Shown here: one piece after another, positions 1-7,714 of the stretch
How positions within the stretch are numbered: the stretch's first letter is position 1
Layout: every line of letters begins with the position of its first letter
Assembly (NCBI GenBank): GCA_946479855.1
Contig: CAMLHL010000051.1
Coordinates: forward strand, 1-21,710
Direction of reading: 5' to 3'
DNA length: 21,710 nt
Origin: an uncultured Pseudomonadota bacterium
GTDB lineage: Bacteria > Pseudomonadota > Gammaproteobacteria > Burkholderiales > Rhodocyclaceae
The notes under the pieces: model-generated
Database searches by the model: none
The model's input: only the letters and a program-made list of their open reading frames with translations
What the model was told of the DNA's origin: nothing
Position numbers and translations under genes: made by a program

Positions 1-1
1 G

Positions 2-646
2 AACGGCCGCGCCGCCTACAGCTTCTGCATGTGCCCGGGCGGCCAGGTCGTCGCCGCCACCTCGGAGGAAGGCCGCGTCGTGACCAATGGCATGAGCCAG
101 TATTCACGCGCCGAACGCAATGCCAACGCCGCCCTGGTCGTCGAAGTCAAACCCGAGGATTTTCCCGGCGACTACCGGACCAATCCGCTGGCCGGCATCG
201 ATTTCCAGCGGCACTGGGAATCGGCCGCCTTCGTCGCCGGTGGCGGCACCTACGAGGCGCCGGCCCAGCGCATTGGCGACTTCCTCGCCGGCCGGCCGTC
301 TACCGCCCTGGGCGAGGTCGATCCCTCCTACCAGCCCGGCGTGCATATGACCGACCTGTCGAGTTGCGTCCCGCCCTATGTGATCGAGGCCCTGCGCGAG
401 GCTATTCCCGCCTTCGATAAGCAGATCAAGGGATTTGCCATGGCCGACGCCGTGCTGACCGGCGTCGAGACCCGTACCTCGTCACCAATCCGCATCAAGC
501 GCGGCGACGATTACCAGAGCATCAATACCCGCGGCCTCTACCCGGCCGGTGAAGGTGCCGGCTACGCTGGCGGCATTCTTTCGGCAGGGGTGGATGGCAT
601 TAAGGTGGCAGAAGCGGTGGCGCTGTCGATGGCGGGAAAGCGCTGA
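2..646 (+). CDS. FAD-dependent dehydrogenase, COG2509 type, C-terminal part (5' end outside window)
   Basis: The reading frame is open from the left edge and ends in TGA at 644-646, giving 215 residues of a larger protein. The visible part begins NGRAAYSFCMCPGGQVV and continues with TSEEGRVVTNGMSQYSR, a signature I recognise from uncharacterised FAD-dependent dehydrogenases of the COG2509 group. The end, with LYPAGEGAGYAGGILSAGVDG, is the C-terminal FAD-contacting segment of the two-dinucleotide-binding flavoprotein fold. The N-terminal GxGxxG dinucleotide site must lie upstream and cannot be checked. The family probably carries out an NAD(P)H- or quinone-linked oxidoreduction, but its substrate is not established. 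The Cys pair in FCMCPGG is a family feature. The gene converges on the next minus-strand gene across a 63-base gap, which holds only a GC-rich imperfect hairpin (arms 661-666 and 680-685) without a T-run. Confidence 0.85.
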   Translation, partial: NGRAAYSFCMCPGGQVVAATSEEGRVVTNGMSQYSRAERNANAALVVEVKPEDFPGDYRTNPLAGIDFQRHWESAAFVAGGGTYEAPAQRIGDFLAGRPSTALGEVDPSYQPGVHMTDLSSCVPPYVIEALREAIPAFDKQIKGFAMADAVLTGVETRTSSPIRIKRGDDYQSINTRGLYPAGEGAGYAGGILSAGVDGIKVAEAVALSMAGKR

Positions 647-709
647 ATCCCGGGTAACCGGCGGCGGCCAACCTGTCGGCGCCGCGCGGAGCTTACCGGC
701 TTTCTGGCA

Positions 710-1192
710 CTAATTGCTTTTCCAGCCCGGATGCTGGAAATACCGGCCGTAGGATTTCAAGGCTTGCTGTACGCGCACGGCGCCATCGTGCCTGGGGACA
801 GCGCTCTGGCCGGCCATGGTCTGCGCACCAGCCATCAATTCGGCGATGACGAGATGGAGCATTGCATCGGCTTCCGGTTCAAGTTGGCAATGGTCGATCG
901 CGTAGGCCACCTTCTGGTTAACCAACGCCGACAGGGCATCGTAATCGGAATTGGCAAACCGGTTCTTGTGGATCCGGGGAATGGCGTTCTGCATCGCCCG
1001 GTTAATTTCGTCCATCGATTGACGCAATATCTGATCAGTGGCCCACTTTTTCCCGGCGTTCAATTGCAGCTTTGGCGCGCTGCCCGCACCGTCACCATGC
1101 TGGTGCGCCTCAACGGCCAGGACCGGCCGGCCTGCAGCGGCAAGGAGAATAAGGGCGAAAACAGCCGGGGAGAACCAACGCTTGGCATTCAT
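710..1192 (-). CDS. Small exported protein of unknown function (possibly DnrO-like)
   Basis: A 160-residue protein whose start at 1192 is set by an AAAGGA ribosome site nine bases upstream. The frame stays open another 47 codons upstream, but that extension has no signal-like character. Residues 1-26 form a signal peptide: KR at the N-terminus, then the hydrophobic run VFALILLAAA and a cleavage-type VLA. The mature protein begins with a His-rich stretch (EAHQHGDG), then KLQLNAGKKWATD (residues 41-53) and amphipathic helices. It contains the motif HCQLEPEADAMLH around residues 101-113. There is no CXXCH haem site. The pattern resembles small periplasmic proteins loosely annotated DnrO in proteobacteria, but I hold that name weakly and no function is established. 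The location is probably periplasmic. It follows the flavoprotein gene on the same strand after 172 bases, so it may have its own promoter. Confidence 0.75.
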   Translation of the reverse strand: MNAKRWFSPAVFALILLAAAGRPVLAVEAHQHGDGAGSAPKLQLNAGKKWATDQILRQSMDEINRAMQNAIPRIHKNRFANSDYDALSALVNQKVAYAIDHCQLEPEADAMLHLVIAELMAGAQTMAGQSAVPRHDGAVRVQQALKSYGRYFQHPGWKSN

Positions 1193-1364
1193 CTGATTTC
1201 CTTTTGAAAAGCTGGGCAATAGCCGACTATTTTTGTGGGAAATACGGCAGCTGGCTTTAATCGAAATCAATCCAAAACCGGGATGGACCATCCAGACGAA
1301 GCCGGCGCTGCCCACGGCCGGCAGGCCGCACAACGGCTAGCAGGGCCCCCGACCCCGCCGGCAT

Positions 1365-2579
1365 TCAAACGAACTGCCCCGCCACCCAGCCCGAAGACCA
1401 GGCCCACTGGAAGTTGTAGCCGCCCAGCCAGCCGGTGACATCGACCACTTCGCCAATGAAGTACAAACCGGGCGAATTCTTGGCTTCCATGGTTTTTGAC
1501 GACAATGCTGCGGTCGACACGCCACCAAGGGTAATTTCGGCCTTGGCAAAACCGAGCGTGCCGGCCGGCATCAGCGGCCAGGCATTGAGCTGACCGGCAA
1601 TCATCTCGAGGTCGCGCCGGCCGAGTTCGCTGATCGGGCGGGTCAGCATTTTTTGGCCGCCCGCCAGCGCGCACCACTCGTGGGCAAAACGCCGGGGCAA
1701 ACGCTCGGCCAGCAGGTTGGGCAAATATCCCCGGCCCTGCCGGTGCTCGGCCAGCCAGGCTCCGGCATCAAGACCGGGCAGAAGGTCGATTTCGACCGGC
1801 TGTTTCTTGCCTGGCTGGTATTCCTGCATCTGCCAGTAGCTGGAAATCTGCAGGATGGCCGGGCCGGAAAGGCCGCGGTGGGTGACCAGCACGTTCTCGC
1901 GAAACTGCGCCGACTCAAACCGGGCGACGGCATCGAGCGTAGCGCCGGCCAGCGGCTTGATCGGTTCGAGCAGTTCCGGCGCCAGGGCCAGCGGCACCAG
2001 CGCCGGTTTGGGCGGGATGACCGGAATGCCGAACTGTTCGGCCAGGCGGTAGCCGAAAGGGCTGGCGCCGATTTTCGGAATAGCCAGCCCGCCGGTGGCG
2101 ACGACCAGCGAGCGGCAGGTAAAACTGCCCTGATCGGTGCCGACGACATAATGCTTCACTACCTTGTCGTCGTTTCGTTCGATGTGCCGTACCACGCAGG
2201 GGTTGGCCCATTGAACGCCGGCATCGGCACAGGCATCGCGCAGCATGGCGATGATTTCCTCGGCCGAATCGTCGCAGAACAGCTGGCCGTGTTCGCGCTC
2301 GTGATAGGGAATGCGCCGCCGATCGACCATCGCGATGAAATCGAACTGGGTAAACCGGGCCAGCGCCGAGCGGCAGAAATGCGGATTCTGGGACAGGTAG
2401 TTCTCGGCGCTGACCGTCCGATTGGTGAAATTGCAGCGTCCGCCGCCCGAGATACGGATGCGCTCGCCCAGCTTTTCGGCATGGTCGACGAGAAGCACGC
2501 GCCGCCCCCGCGCTCCAGCCTGGGCCGCGCACATCATGCCGGCGGCGCCGGCGCCGATGATGATGACGTCAAAATGCAT
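1365..2579 (-). CDS. BaiN/HI0933-family NAD(P)/FAD-dependent oxidoreductase
   Basis: 404 residues, the usual length for this flavoprotein family. The N-terminus MHFDVIIIGAGAAGMMCA is a Rossmann dinucleotide-binding fold. GGGRCNFTN follows at 45-53, a family signature. Further on are VVATGGLAIPKIGASPFGY and the C-terminal GEVVDVTGWLGGYNFQWAWSSG, which contacts FAD. Family members (YhiN/HI0933, with BaiN of bile-acid bacteria) are presumed cytoplasmic flavin oxidoreductases, and the physiological substrate in proteobacteria is unknown. The start at 2579 was chosen because the Rossmann motif begins there. The frame continues upstream to 2804, but that stretch has no family similarity that I recognise. 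The ribosome site (GGA before the start) is weak. The gene lies divergent to phaP across a 485-base gap. Confidence 0.9.
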   Translation of the reverse strand: MHFDVIIIGAGAAGMMCAAQAGARGRRVLLVDHAEKLGERIRISGGGRCNFTNRTVSAENYLSQNPHFCRSALARFTQFDFIAMVDRRRIPYHEREHGQLFCDDSAEEIIAMLRDACADAGVQWANPCVVRHIERNDDKVVKHYVVGTDQGSFTCRSLVVATGGLAIPKIGASPFGYRLAEQFGIPVIPPKPALVPLALAPELLEPIKPLAGATLDAVARFESAQFRENVLVTHRGLSGPAILQISSYWQMQEYQPGKKQPVEIDLLPGLDAGAWLAEHRQGRGYLPNLLAERLPRRFAHEWCALAGGQKMLTRPISELGRRDLEMIAGQLNAWPLMPAGTLGFAKAEITLGGVSTAALSSKTMEAKNSPGLYFIGEVVDVTGWLGGYNFQWAWSSGWVAGQFV

Positions 2580-3064
2580 GGAAGTCCGATCAGTGAGGAA
2601 AAGCGGGCGCTGAAACGCGGCGGATTTTACCACCCGGCACGGGCGGAGATACCGGTGCATCCCCGGCCCTCTCCACTGCCGCCATCCGTGCTCGCTCGCC
2701 GCCAGGCCTCTCGCATTGCACCGCACAAAATAATTCAACGCATCCACTTGACCAGGCAGCCGCACCCCAGCCGGGATCAGGGGTTTGCCAAGCCGGACCG
2801 GCAAGCGCCAACTTGATCAATACGTAGAAACTTCGCCGAATCACCCGTCGATGGCGGCAAGTGCACTGCATTGATTTCGTTATTAAAAACCGTTTTCCCC
2901 CGCTGCCAAGCCTGGGGAAGCAGCTCACCCTATCGGGGTGTTGCATTATTACCAAATATTCAATCCACACCAACGAAATGTCATGCTGCGGCGCACAATT
3001 TTATTTATAATGTGACTATAATCTTGTCGTCGTAATTATTAATTTCTTAACCAAGGAGCGCCCA
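2580..3064. other. 485-base intergenic region between the BaiN-like gene and phaP
   Basis: I see no convincing gene here, because the open frames lack ribosome sites and recognisable protein sequence. The right half, nearest phaP, becomes AT-rich and holds several dyads: TGCACTGCA at 2862-2870, GCTGC/GCAGC arms at 2902-2906 and 2920-2924, a CACCC-TATCG-GGGTG hairpin at 2926-2940, and TGCTGCGGCGCA at 2984-2995. Two TATAAT hexamers lie at 3006-3011 and 3017-3022. The region is probably the control region for phaP and may also supply the promoter of the divergent flavoprotein gene. Confidence 0.6.
2984..3022 (+). promoter_or_regulatory. Candidate phaP promoter with overlapping PhaR-type operator
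   Basis: Two perfect TATAAT -10 hexamers occur at 3006-3011 and 3017-3022, 43 to 54 bases before the phaP start. Neither has a good -35: the 17-base position for the first gives ATGCTG at 2983-2988. The sequence TGCTGCGGCGCA at 2984-2995 has TGC/GCA ends. Its inner part CTGC-GGC-GCAC matches seven of eight fixed positions of the CTGC-N3-4-GCAG site described for the PHA-responsive repressor PhaR in Paracoccus. Overlap of such a site with the -35 zone fits repression relieved when PhaR binds nascent polymer. This is inference from sequence; no PhaR gene is in the window. Confidence 0.4.
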
Positions 3065-3604
3065 ATGTCTATTAATAACGAGCAATTCGCCGCTGCCAAC
3101 AAGGCTGCTGTCGACTCCCTGCTGTCCGTTGCCAACACCGCCCTGGCTTCTGCCGAGCGCATTGCCAATCTGAATCTGGAAACCGCCCGCTCCGTTCTGG
3201 AAGATTCCGTTTCCGGCGCCAAGGCCCTGATGGGTGCCAAGGATGTCAAGGAAGCCATGAGCATCCAGGCCTCCCTGACCCAGCCGAACGTCGAAAAGGC
3301 CGTTGCCTACGGTAAGTCGGTCTATGAAATCTCCACCCAGACCCAGGAACAACTGGCCAAGATGGTTGAAGCCCAATTCGGCGACTTCCAGAAGTCCGTT
3401 GCCGGTATGCTGGAAAAGGCTGCCAAGTCTGCCCCGGCTGGTTCCGACGTTGCCGTCGCTGCCGTTCAGAGCGCCATCGCCGCTGCCAACTCCGCCTTCG
3501 ACAACATGCGCAAGGCTGCCCAGCAAGTGACCGAGATGACCCAGAGCAATATCGCCGCTGCCACCAGCGCGACTGCCAAGGCTGTCAAGAAGTCCGCCAA
3601 GTAA
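3065..3604 (+). CDS. phaP: Phasin (polyhydroxyalkanoate granule-associated protein)
   Basis: A 179-residue protein with a strong AAGGAG ribosome site six bases before the start. It is rich in Ala, Lys, Gln and Glu, almost free of Pro, and predicted to be all-helical: NNEQFAAANKAAVDSLLSVANTALASAERIANLNLETAR, then VKEAMSIQASLTQPNVEKAVAYGKSVYEI, and an Ala/Lys C-terminal tail ending TAKAVKKSAK. This is the typical build of the Phasin_2 family of Betaproteobacteria. Phasins coat cytoplasmic polyhydroxyalkanoate granules, limit their coalescence and keep other proteins off the surface. No polymer synthase or depolymerase gene lies nearby, so this is a stand-alone phasin gene. It is flanked by a dedicated control region and a strong terminator, which fits a monocistronic, highly expressed gene. 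The positive tail could also contact DNA, as with some granule-nucleoid linkers, but that is speculation. Confidence 0.93.
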   Translation: MSINNEQFAAANKAAVDSLLSVANTALASAERIANLNLETARSVLEDSVSGAKALMGAKDVKEAMSIQASLTQPNVEKAVAYGKSVYEISTQTQEQLAKMVEAQFGDFQKSVAGMLEKAAKSAPAGSDVAVAAVQSAIAAANSAFDNMRKAAQQVTEMTQSNIAAATSATAKAVKKSAK

Positions 3605-3627
3605 TCTCCGGCCTGCCCGGTTGAAGA

Positions 3628-3655
3628 AATGCCCGCATTCATGCGGGCATTTTTA
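3628..3655 (+). terminator. Rho-independent terminator of phaP
   Basis: A perfect 10-base-pair stem, AATGCCCGCA (3628-3637) with TGCGGGCATT (3642-3651), a TTCA loop and a following T-rich stretch. It begins 24 bases after the phaP stop codon. Confidence 0.93.
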
Positions 3656-3743
3656 TTGGCAGCGGAAAATCCAACCCCGTCCCCCGATGTGATCGGACTG
3701 CGGCGGTCAACGCAAAAAATCGGCAAAAACCGCAGGCGCCACG

Positions 3744-3765
3744 AAAAAACCTGGATATTTTCCGG
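3744..3765 (-). terminator. Possible terminator of the ATP-grasp/alpha-E operon
   Basis: Read on the minus strand, CCGGA (3765-3761) can pair with TCC-A-GG (one bulged base), and the stem is followed by six T residues. It lies about 70 bases past the end of the alpha-E gene. The stem is short and imperfect, so confidence is low. The rest of the 229-base gap 3605-3833 holds only the phaP terminator and GC-rich sequence. Confidence 0.35.
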
Positions 3766-3833
3766 TTCGGGGGGCTGCGCGGCACGCCCCGCCGCTGGCG
3801 AAGCTGGCCATAGATATCGGGCGGCGCAATCGC

Positions 3834-4781
3834 TTACGCCGCTTCTGCCATCGGAACCAGGAAATCCTTGCTGATACCGTCGCCGAGCAGGTAGATGCGA
3901 TCCATGAAATCGGTCAGCCACTCGTGCAGACCGTGCGCCAGGATGTCCTCGATCCGCCCGTAATGCAGGTGGGCATGCAGCAGGCCGGCCTGGCGGGTGG
4001 TCTCGCCGGACTGGCGATTGGCGATCAGATCGAGGTTCTTGATCACGCCGTTCATGCAGAAATGTAGCGAGCGCGGCATGTCCTTGTTAAGAATGAGCAG
4101 TGCGGCCACCCGATCCGGCGTGATCGCGTCGCGGTAGACCTTGCGATAGACCTCGAAGGCCGACACCGAACGAAGCAGCGCCCCCCACTCGTAGAAGTCA
4201 GTCGCCCCCTCGTCGCCGTGCGGGCGCAGGACGTGGTATTTGACGTCGAGGATGCGCGCCGTGTTGTCGGCCCGTTCGAGCAGCGTCCCGAGGCGGATGA
4301 AGTGGTAGGCCTCGTCCTGCAATAGGGTGCCGAGGGTCGTGCCGCGCGACAGCGAGGAACGCATCTTGACCCACTCGAAGTAGTCGCCGATGCCGGCGTT
4401 CAGGATCTGCTCGAAATTACGGCCCCGGGCTTCCAGCCAGGTGTAGTTCAGGGTTTCCCACATTTCGGTGGTCAACGTGCCACGCACGGCATGGGCATTC
4501 TCGCGGGCCAGACGCAGGCAGCTATGAATGGACGACAAATTGTCGGCATCGCTGACCATGAATTTCAGGACATTTTCACTGTTGACCGTCGCGTATTTCC
4601 GGGCAAAGGCCTGGTCGAGGCTATTCAGGGCAATGATGGCATGCCAGTTCTGGTTGGCCGCCTCCTCGGATTGCGGCACGAGGGACATCTGCCAGGTGAC
4701 GTCCAGCAAACGGGCCAGACTTTCGGCGCGCTCGATATAGCGCGACATCCAGAACAGGTGATCGGCAGTACGACTCAGCAT
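3834..4781 (-). CDS. Alpha-E domain protein (DUF403)
   Basis: 315 residues, full length for the family. The N-terminus MLSRTADHLFWMSRYIERAESLARLLDV is the hallmark opening of alpha-E proteins. The rest is helical, with conserved segments such as RENAHAVRGTLTTEMWETLN, YHFIRLGTLLERADNTARILDVKYH and CMNGVIKNLDLIA. The molecular function is unknown. In many bacteria the gene sits beside a circularly permuted ATP-grasp ligase, often with a transglutaminase-like gene, and the set is thought to make or attach a peptide-like product. Here it follows the ATP-grasp gene with three bases between stop and start, and its GGAGG site lies at the end of that gene, so translation is likely coupled. No transglutaminase gene is present downstream. 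Confidence 0.92.
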   Translation of the reverse strand: MLSRTADHLFWMSRYIERAESLARLLDVTWQMSLVPQSEEAANQNWHAIIALNSLDQAFARKYATVNSENVLKFMVSDADNLSSIHSCLRLARENAHAVRGTLTTEMWETLNYTWLEARGRNFEQILNAGIGDYFEWVKMRSSLSRGTTLGTLLQDEAYHFIRLGTLLERADNTARILDVKYHVLRPHGDEGATDFYEWGALLRSVSAFEVYRKVYRDAITPDRVAALLILNKDMPRSLHFCMNGVIKNLDLIANRQSGETTRQAGLLHAHLHYGRIEDILAHGLHEWLTDFMDRIYLLGDGISKDFLVPMAEAA

Positions 4782-4784
4782 GAT

Positions 4785-6197
4785 TTAATCCTCCAGAACC
4801 CAGGTATCTTTGGTACCACCGCCCTGCGACGAATTGACGACCAGCGACCCCTGGGTCAGCGCGACGCGGGTCAGGCCACCCGGCACCATGTTCACGCATT
4901 CGCCCGAGGACAGCACAAAGGGACGCAGATCGAGGTGGCGCGGCGCGATGCCTTCCTCGACAAACGTCGGGCAATTGGACAACGCCAGCGTCGGCTGGGC
5001 AATGTAGCCATCCGGGCGGGCGCTCAGCAACTGGCGAAAATGCTCGATCTGCGCCGTCGTGGAGGCCGGACCGACGAGCATGCCGTAACCGCCCGCCCCA
5101 TGCACTTCCTTGACTACCAGCTGCGGCAGGTGATCGAGCACGTAGGCCAGATCGTCCGGCTTGCGGCACATGTAGGTCGGTACATTGTTCAGCTTCGGCT
5201 CCTCACCGAGATAGAAGCGGATCATTTCCGGCACGTAGGGGTAGATCGACTTGTCATCGGCAACCCCCGTGCCGATGGCATTGGAAAGCGTGACGTTACC
5301 CGCCTGGTAGGCCTGCAGAATGCCCGGCACGCCGAGCGCGGAATCCGGGCGAAAGGCCAGCGGATCCATGAAATCATCATCGATGCGGCGATAAATCACA
5401 TCGACGCGCTGCGGCCCCTGCGTCGTCCGCATATAGACGACCTCATCCTTGACGAAAAGGTCGCGTCCTTCGACCAGTTCGACCCCCATCTGCTGGGCCA
5501 GGAAGGTATGCTCGAAATAGGCGCTGTTGTAGGCCCCCGGCGTCAGCACGACGACGGTCGGATCGCCGACCCCGTTCGGCGCGACGGCGCGCAGCTTTTC
5601 CAGCAGCATGTCCGGATAATGCTGGACCGGCGCCACCTTGTGCTTGGCGAACAGTTCCGGGAAAAGGCGCATCATCATCTTGCGGTCTTCGAGCATGTAG
5701 GAGACGCCGGACGGTACGCGCAGATTGTCTTCCAGCACGTAGAACTCGCCGGCGCCGGCCCGGACGATGTCTACCCCGGCAATGTGCGCATAAACCTGGC
5801 CGGGCAGGTCCACGCCCTGCATCACCGGCCGGTACTGGGCATTGTTCAGCACCTGCTCGGCGGGAATCTTGCCGGCCTTGAGGATTTCCTGATCGTGATA
5901 AACATCGTGCAGGAACATGTTGAGCGCCCTGACACGCTGGCGCAGGCCGGACTGCAACACCTGCCACTCAGCCGAGGGAATGATCCGCGGGATGATGTCG
6001 AAAGGGATCAGGCGTTCCTTGCCAGCCTCCTCACCATAGACCGCGAAGGTGATGCCGACGCGGTGAAAGGCCAGGTCGGCCTCGGCCCGCTTGCGCTCGA
6101 TGCGCTCCGGTGGCGTTGCCTTGAGCCAGTCTTGATAAGCCTTGTAATGGGCGCGGACGCCGCCGTTGGCGTCATACATTTCGTTATAGAAATTCAT
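4785..6197 (-). CDS. Circularly permuted type 2 ATP-grasp protein (DUF404/DUF407)
   Basis: 470 residues from the chosen start, matching the family's usual length. The start at 6197 gives MNFYNEMYDANGGVRAHYKAY, the typical N-terminus, although its ribosome site is weak. A further 26 codons upstream lack family features. Visible motifs include PRIIPSAEWQVLQSGLRQR, AGVDIVRAGAGEFYVLEDNLR, YRRIDDDFMDPL and VVKEVHGAGGYGM with a likely ATP-contacting Lys near residue 363. The C-terminus is RPFVLSSGECVNMVPGGLTRVAL. ATP-grasp enzymes join a carboxylate to an amine through an acyl phosphate, and the substrate of this group is unknown. It is the first gene of a two-gene operon with the alpha-E gene. A TGATA/TATCA inverted repeat sits about 60 bases upstream of the start. 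Confidence 0.92.
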   Translation of the reverse strand: MNFYNEMYDANGGVRAHYKAYQDWLKATPPERIERKRAEADLAFHRVGITFAVYGEEAGKERLIPFDIIPRIIPSAEWQVLQSGLRQRVRALNMFLHDVYHDQEILKAGKIPAEQVLNNAQYRPVMQGVDLPGQVYAHIAGVDIVRAGAGEFYVLEDNLRVPSGVSYMLEDRKMMMRLFPELFAKHKVAPVQHYPDMLLEKLRAVAPNGVGDPTVVVLTPGAYNSAYFEHTFLAQQMGVELVEGRDLFVKDEVVYMRTTQGPQRVDVIYRRIDDDFMDPLAFRPDSALGVPGILQAYQAGNVTLSNAIGTGVADDKSIYPYVPEMIRFYLGEEPKLNNVPTYMCRKPDDLAYVLDHLPQLVVKEVHGAGGYGMLVGPASTTAQIEHFRQLLSARPDGYIAQPTLALSNCPTFVEEGIAPRHLDLRPFVLSSGECVNMVPGGLTRVALTQGSLVVNSSQGGGTKDTWVLED

Positions 6198-6556
6198 TTT
6201 GGACTCGTCACTGAGGATGCTCTCGCCAAAGATTGAGCATGTTCCATACCAAACATGATATGCATTATCAATCAACCAGATAACACCAAACCTTCAACTT
6301 CCTCGATCAGGCCGCGCACCGTTGCAGTGCAGGCATTCGGAAATGGTGCATGACTGGCACCGGAGCGATCCCCCTGAAGCCCACCGGCGATTGCCTGAAG
6401 AATGCAGGCTGGCTCGCCTGGTCGACAGACTGTCACAAATTGGCGGCTTGTGCGTGGCCGCGAGGGCAAAAAAATAGCTGGCACACTTCAAAACAAACAG
6501 CCTAAAATGTACATATATAAGAAAAATAACAATGTCATTTTGGCACGAGCGAGAGA
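6198..6556. other. 359-base divergent intergenic region
   Basis: The region separates the divergent ATP-grasp and FIST operons. Short open frames on the minus strand start only at GTG or TTG, lack ribosome sites and resemble nothing I know. The right end is AT-rich, with TATATA at 6514-6519 as a possible -10 for the FIST operon but no matching -35. I see no FNR/DNR-type TTGAT-N4-ATCAA box and no complete sigma-54 site. The left end holds the inverted repeat listed separately. Confidence 0.5.
6256..6270. repeat. Short inverted repeat upstream of the ATP-grasp operon
   Basis: TGATA and TATCA arms flank TGCAT, giving the 15-base near-palindrome TGATATGCATTATCA about 60 bases upstream of the ATP-grasp start. 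Its size and place would fit an operator for a dimeric repressor. No regulator is identified. Confidence 0.35.
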
Positions 6557-7714
6557 ATGGGCACGATACGCATAGCTTCGTCGTCGACCTCCCAAGCCAG
6601 CGACGCGGTGGTCGAACTGGCTACCCAACTTGCCGGACAGGACTATGCCATAGTCGTTTTTTTCAGCGCCGACAGCTTCGACCAACCCTTGCTGGCAGAT
6701 GCCATGCGTCGCCGCTTCCCCATCGGCACGACCCTGATCGGCTGCACCACGGCCGGAGAAATCGGCCCCGCCGGCTACCAGAGCGGATCGGTCGTCGCCA
6801 TCGGTTTTCCGGCCGAGGATTTTTCCGCCAGCACGGCCTTGTTGCCCCAGCTCGACGAATTCAATATCGCCGAATGCGAACGACACGTCAGACACGCCCT
6901 GCAGGACGCAACGCCCCCGGAGTGGGGCGATGAAGCAGCAGGTCAATTCGCTTTTTTGCTGATCGATGGCTTGTCGCGCCGGGAAGAGGCGCTGGGCAAG
7001 GCGCTTCAGTTGATCCTCGGCAACATTCCGGTCATCGGCGGGTCGGCGGGCGACTCGCTCCACTTCCGGCAAACCTGCGTTTTCCATGAAGGTGGCGTCC
7101 ATAACAACGCTGCCGTCGTAGCCATCATGAACAGCCGGCTGCCCATCGGTTTGATCAGAGCCCAGCATTTCGAGCCGACAGCCAGCCGGATGGTCGTCAC
7201 CGGCGCCCGGCCGGAGGCCCGTATCGTCACCGAGATCAACGGTTACCCGGCAGCTACCGAATATGCCCGCATTGTCGGCATTCCTCCAGAATCGCTGAAT
7301 CCCGACGCCTTCGCCGCCTTTCCCGTTGTGGTTCGCATTGCCGGACAAAACTACGTCCGCTCCATCCAGAAAATGAATCCGGACCACAGCCTGAGCTTCT
7401 ATTGCGCCATCGACCAGGGGATCGTGCTTTCACGAGCGGTCGGCGTCGATGCCTTCCACAATCTCGTCACCGCGCTTGATGCGGTGGAAACAGAGGTCGG
7501 TCCGCTCCAGGCCATCCTGGCCTGCGACTGCATCCTGCGCAATCTCGAATTCCGGCAAAACGGGCAACTCGAGCGTATTTCCGCGCTATTGCGCGAACGA
7601 AAGGTCACCGGGTTTCTCTCCTTCGGCGAACTACATCACGGGATTCACGTCAACCAGACGTTCAATGGCATCGCCTTTGGCCTGCCGCCAGACGACCAGG
7701 CTGCACTGAAATGA
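6557..7714 (+). CDS. FIST-domain sensor protein (NosP-like)
   Basis: 385 residues with the FIST N- and C-domain order. Family landmarks are [14 protein letters not shown] (57-70), [13 protein letters not shown] (158-170), [12 protein letters not shown] (321-332) and the C-terminal [25 protein letters not shown] (in the 351-375 range). FIST proteins are cytoplasmic small-ligand sensors. One branch, NosP, binds haem and nitric oxide and controls a partner histidine kinase or cyclic-di-GMP enzyme encoded beside it. Several His residues near the C-terminus (360, 361, 364) are candidates for a ligand contact, but I cannot tell the haem ligand from sequence alone. The start at 6557 is forced because an in-frame TAA lies at 6527, and its ribosome site is weak. 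The stop codon overlaps the next gene's start (ATGA at 7711-7714), so the two products are very likely made together and act together. Confidence 0.9.
   Translation: MGTIRIASSSTSQASDAVVELATQLAGQDYAIVVFFSADSFDQPLLADAMRRRFPIGTTLIGCTTAGEIGPAGYQSGSVVAIGFPAEDFSASTALLPQLDEFNIAECERHVRHALQDATPPEWGDEAAGQFAFLLIDGLSRREEALGKALQLILGNIPVIGGSAGDSLHFRQTCVFHEGGVHNNAAVVAIMNSRLPIGLIRAQHFEPTASRMVVTGARPEARIVTEINGYPAATEYARIVGIPPESLNPDAFAAFPVVVRIAGQNYVRSIQKMNPDHSLSFYCAIDQGIVLSRAVGVDAFHNLVTALDAVETEVGPLQAILACDCILRNLEFRQNGQLERISALLRERKVTGFLSFGELHHGIHVNQTFNGIAFGLPPDDQAALK

Noticed and set aside
1193..1333. Upstream extension of the small exported protein
   Set aside because: The start at 1192 has a good ribosome site and begins a proper signal peptide, whereas the extension would bury it.
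2580..2804. N-terminal extension of the BaiN-like protein
   Set aside because: The frame stays open, but the Rossmann strand begins at the 2579 start and the extension has no recognisable family sequence.
4491..6236. A 581-codon plus-strand open frame
   Set aside because: It is the antisense of the ATP-grasp and alpha-E genes, which have clear family motifs; the long frame is a codon-use shadow in GC-rich DNA.
6272..6491. Two short minus-strand open frames in the divergent gap
   Set aside because: They start only at GTG or TTG, have no ribosome site and resemble no protein I know.
6541..6555. TGGCACG resembling a sigma-54 -24 element before the FIST gene
   Set aside because: The matching TTGC-type -12 element is missing at the required spacing, and the site abuts the start codon.
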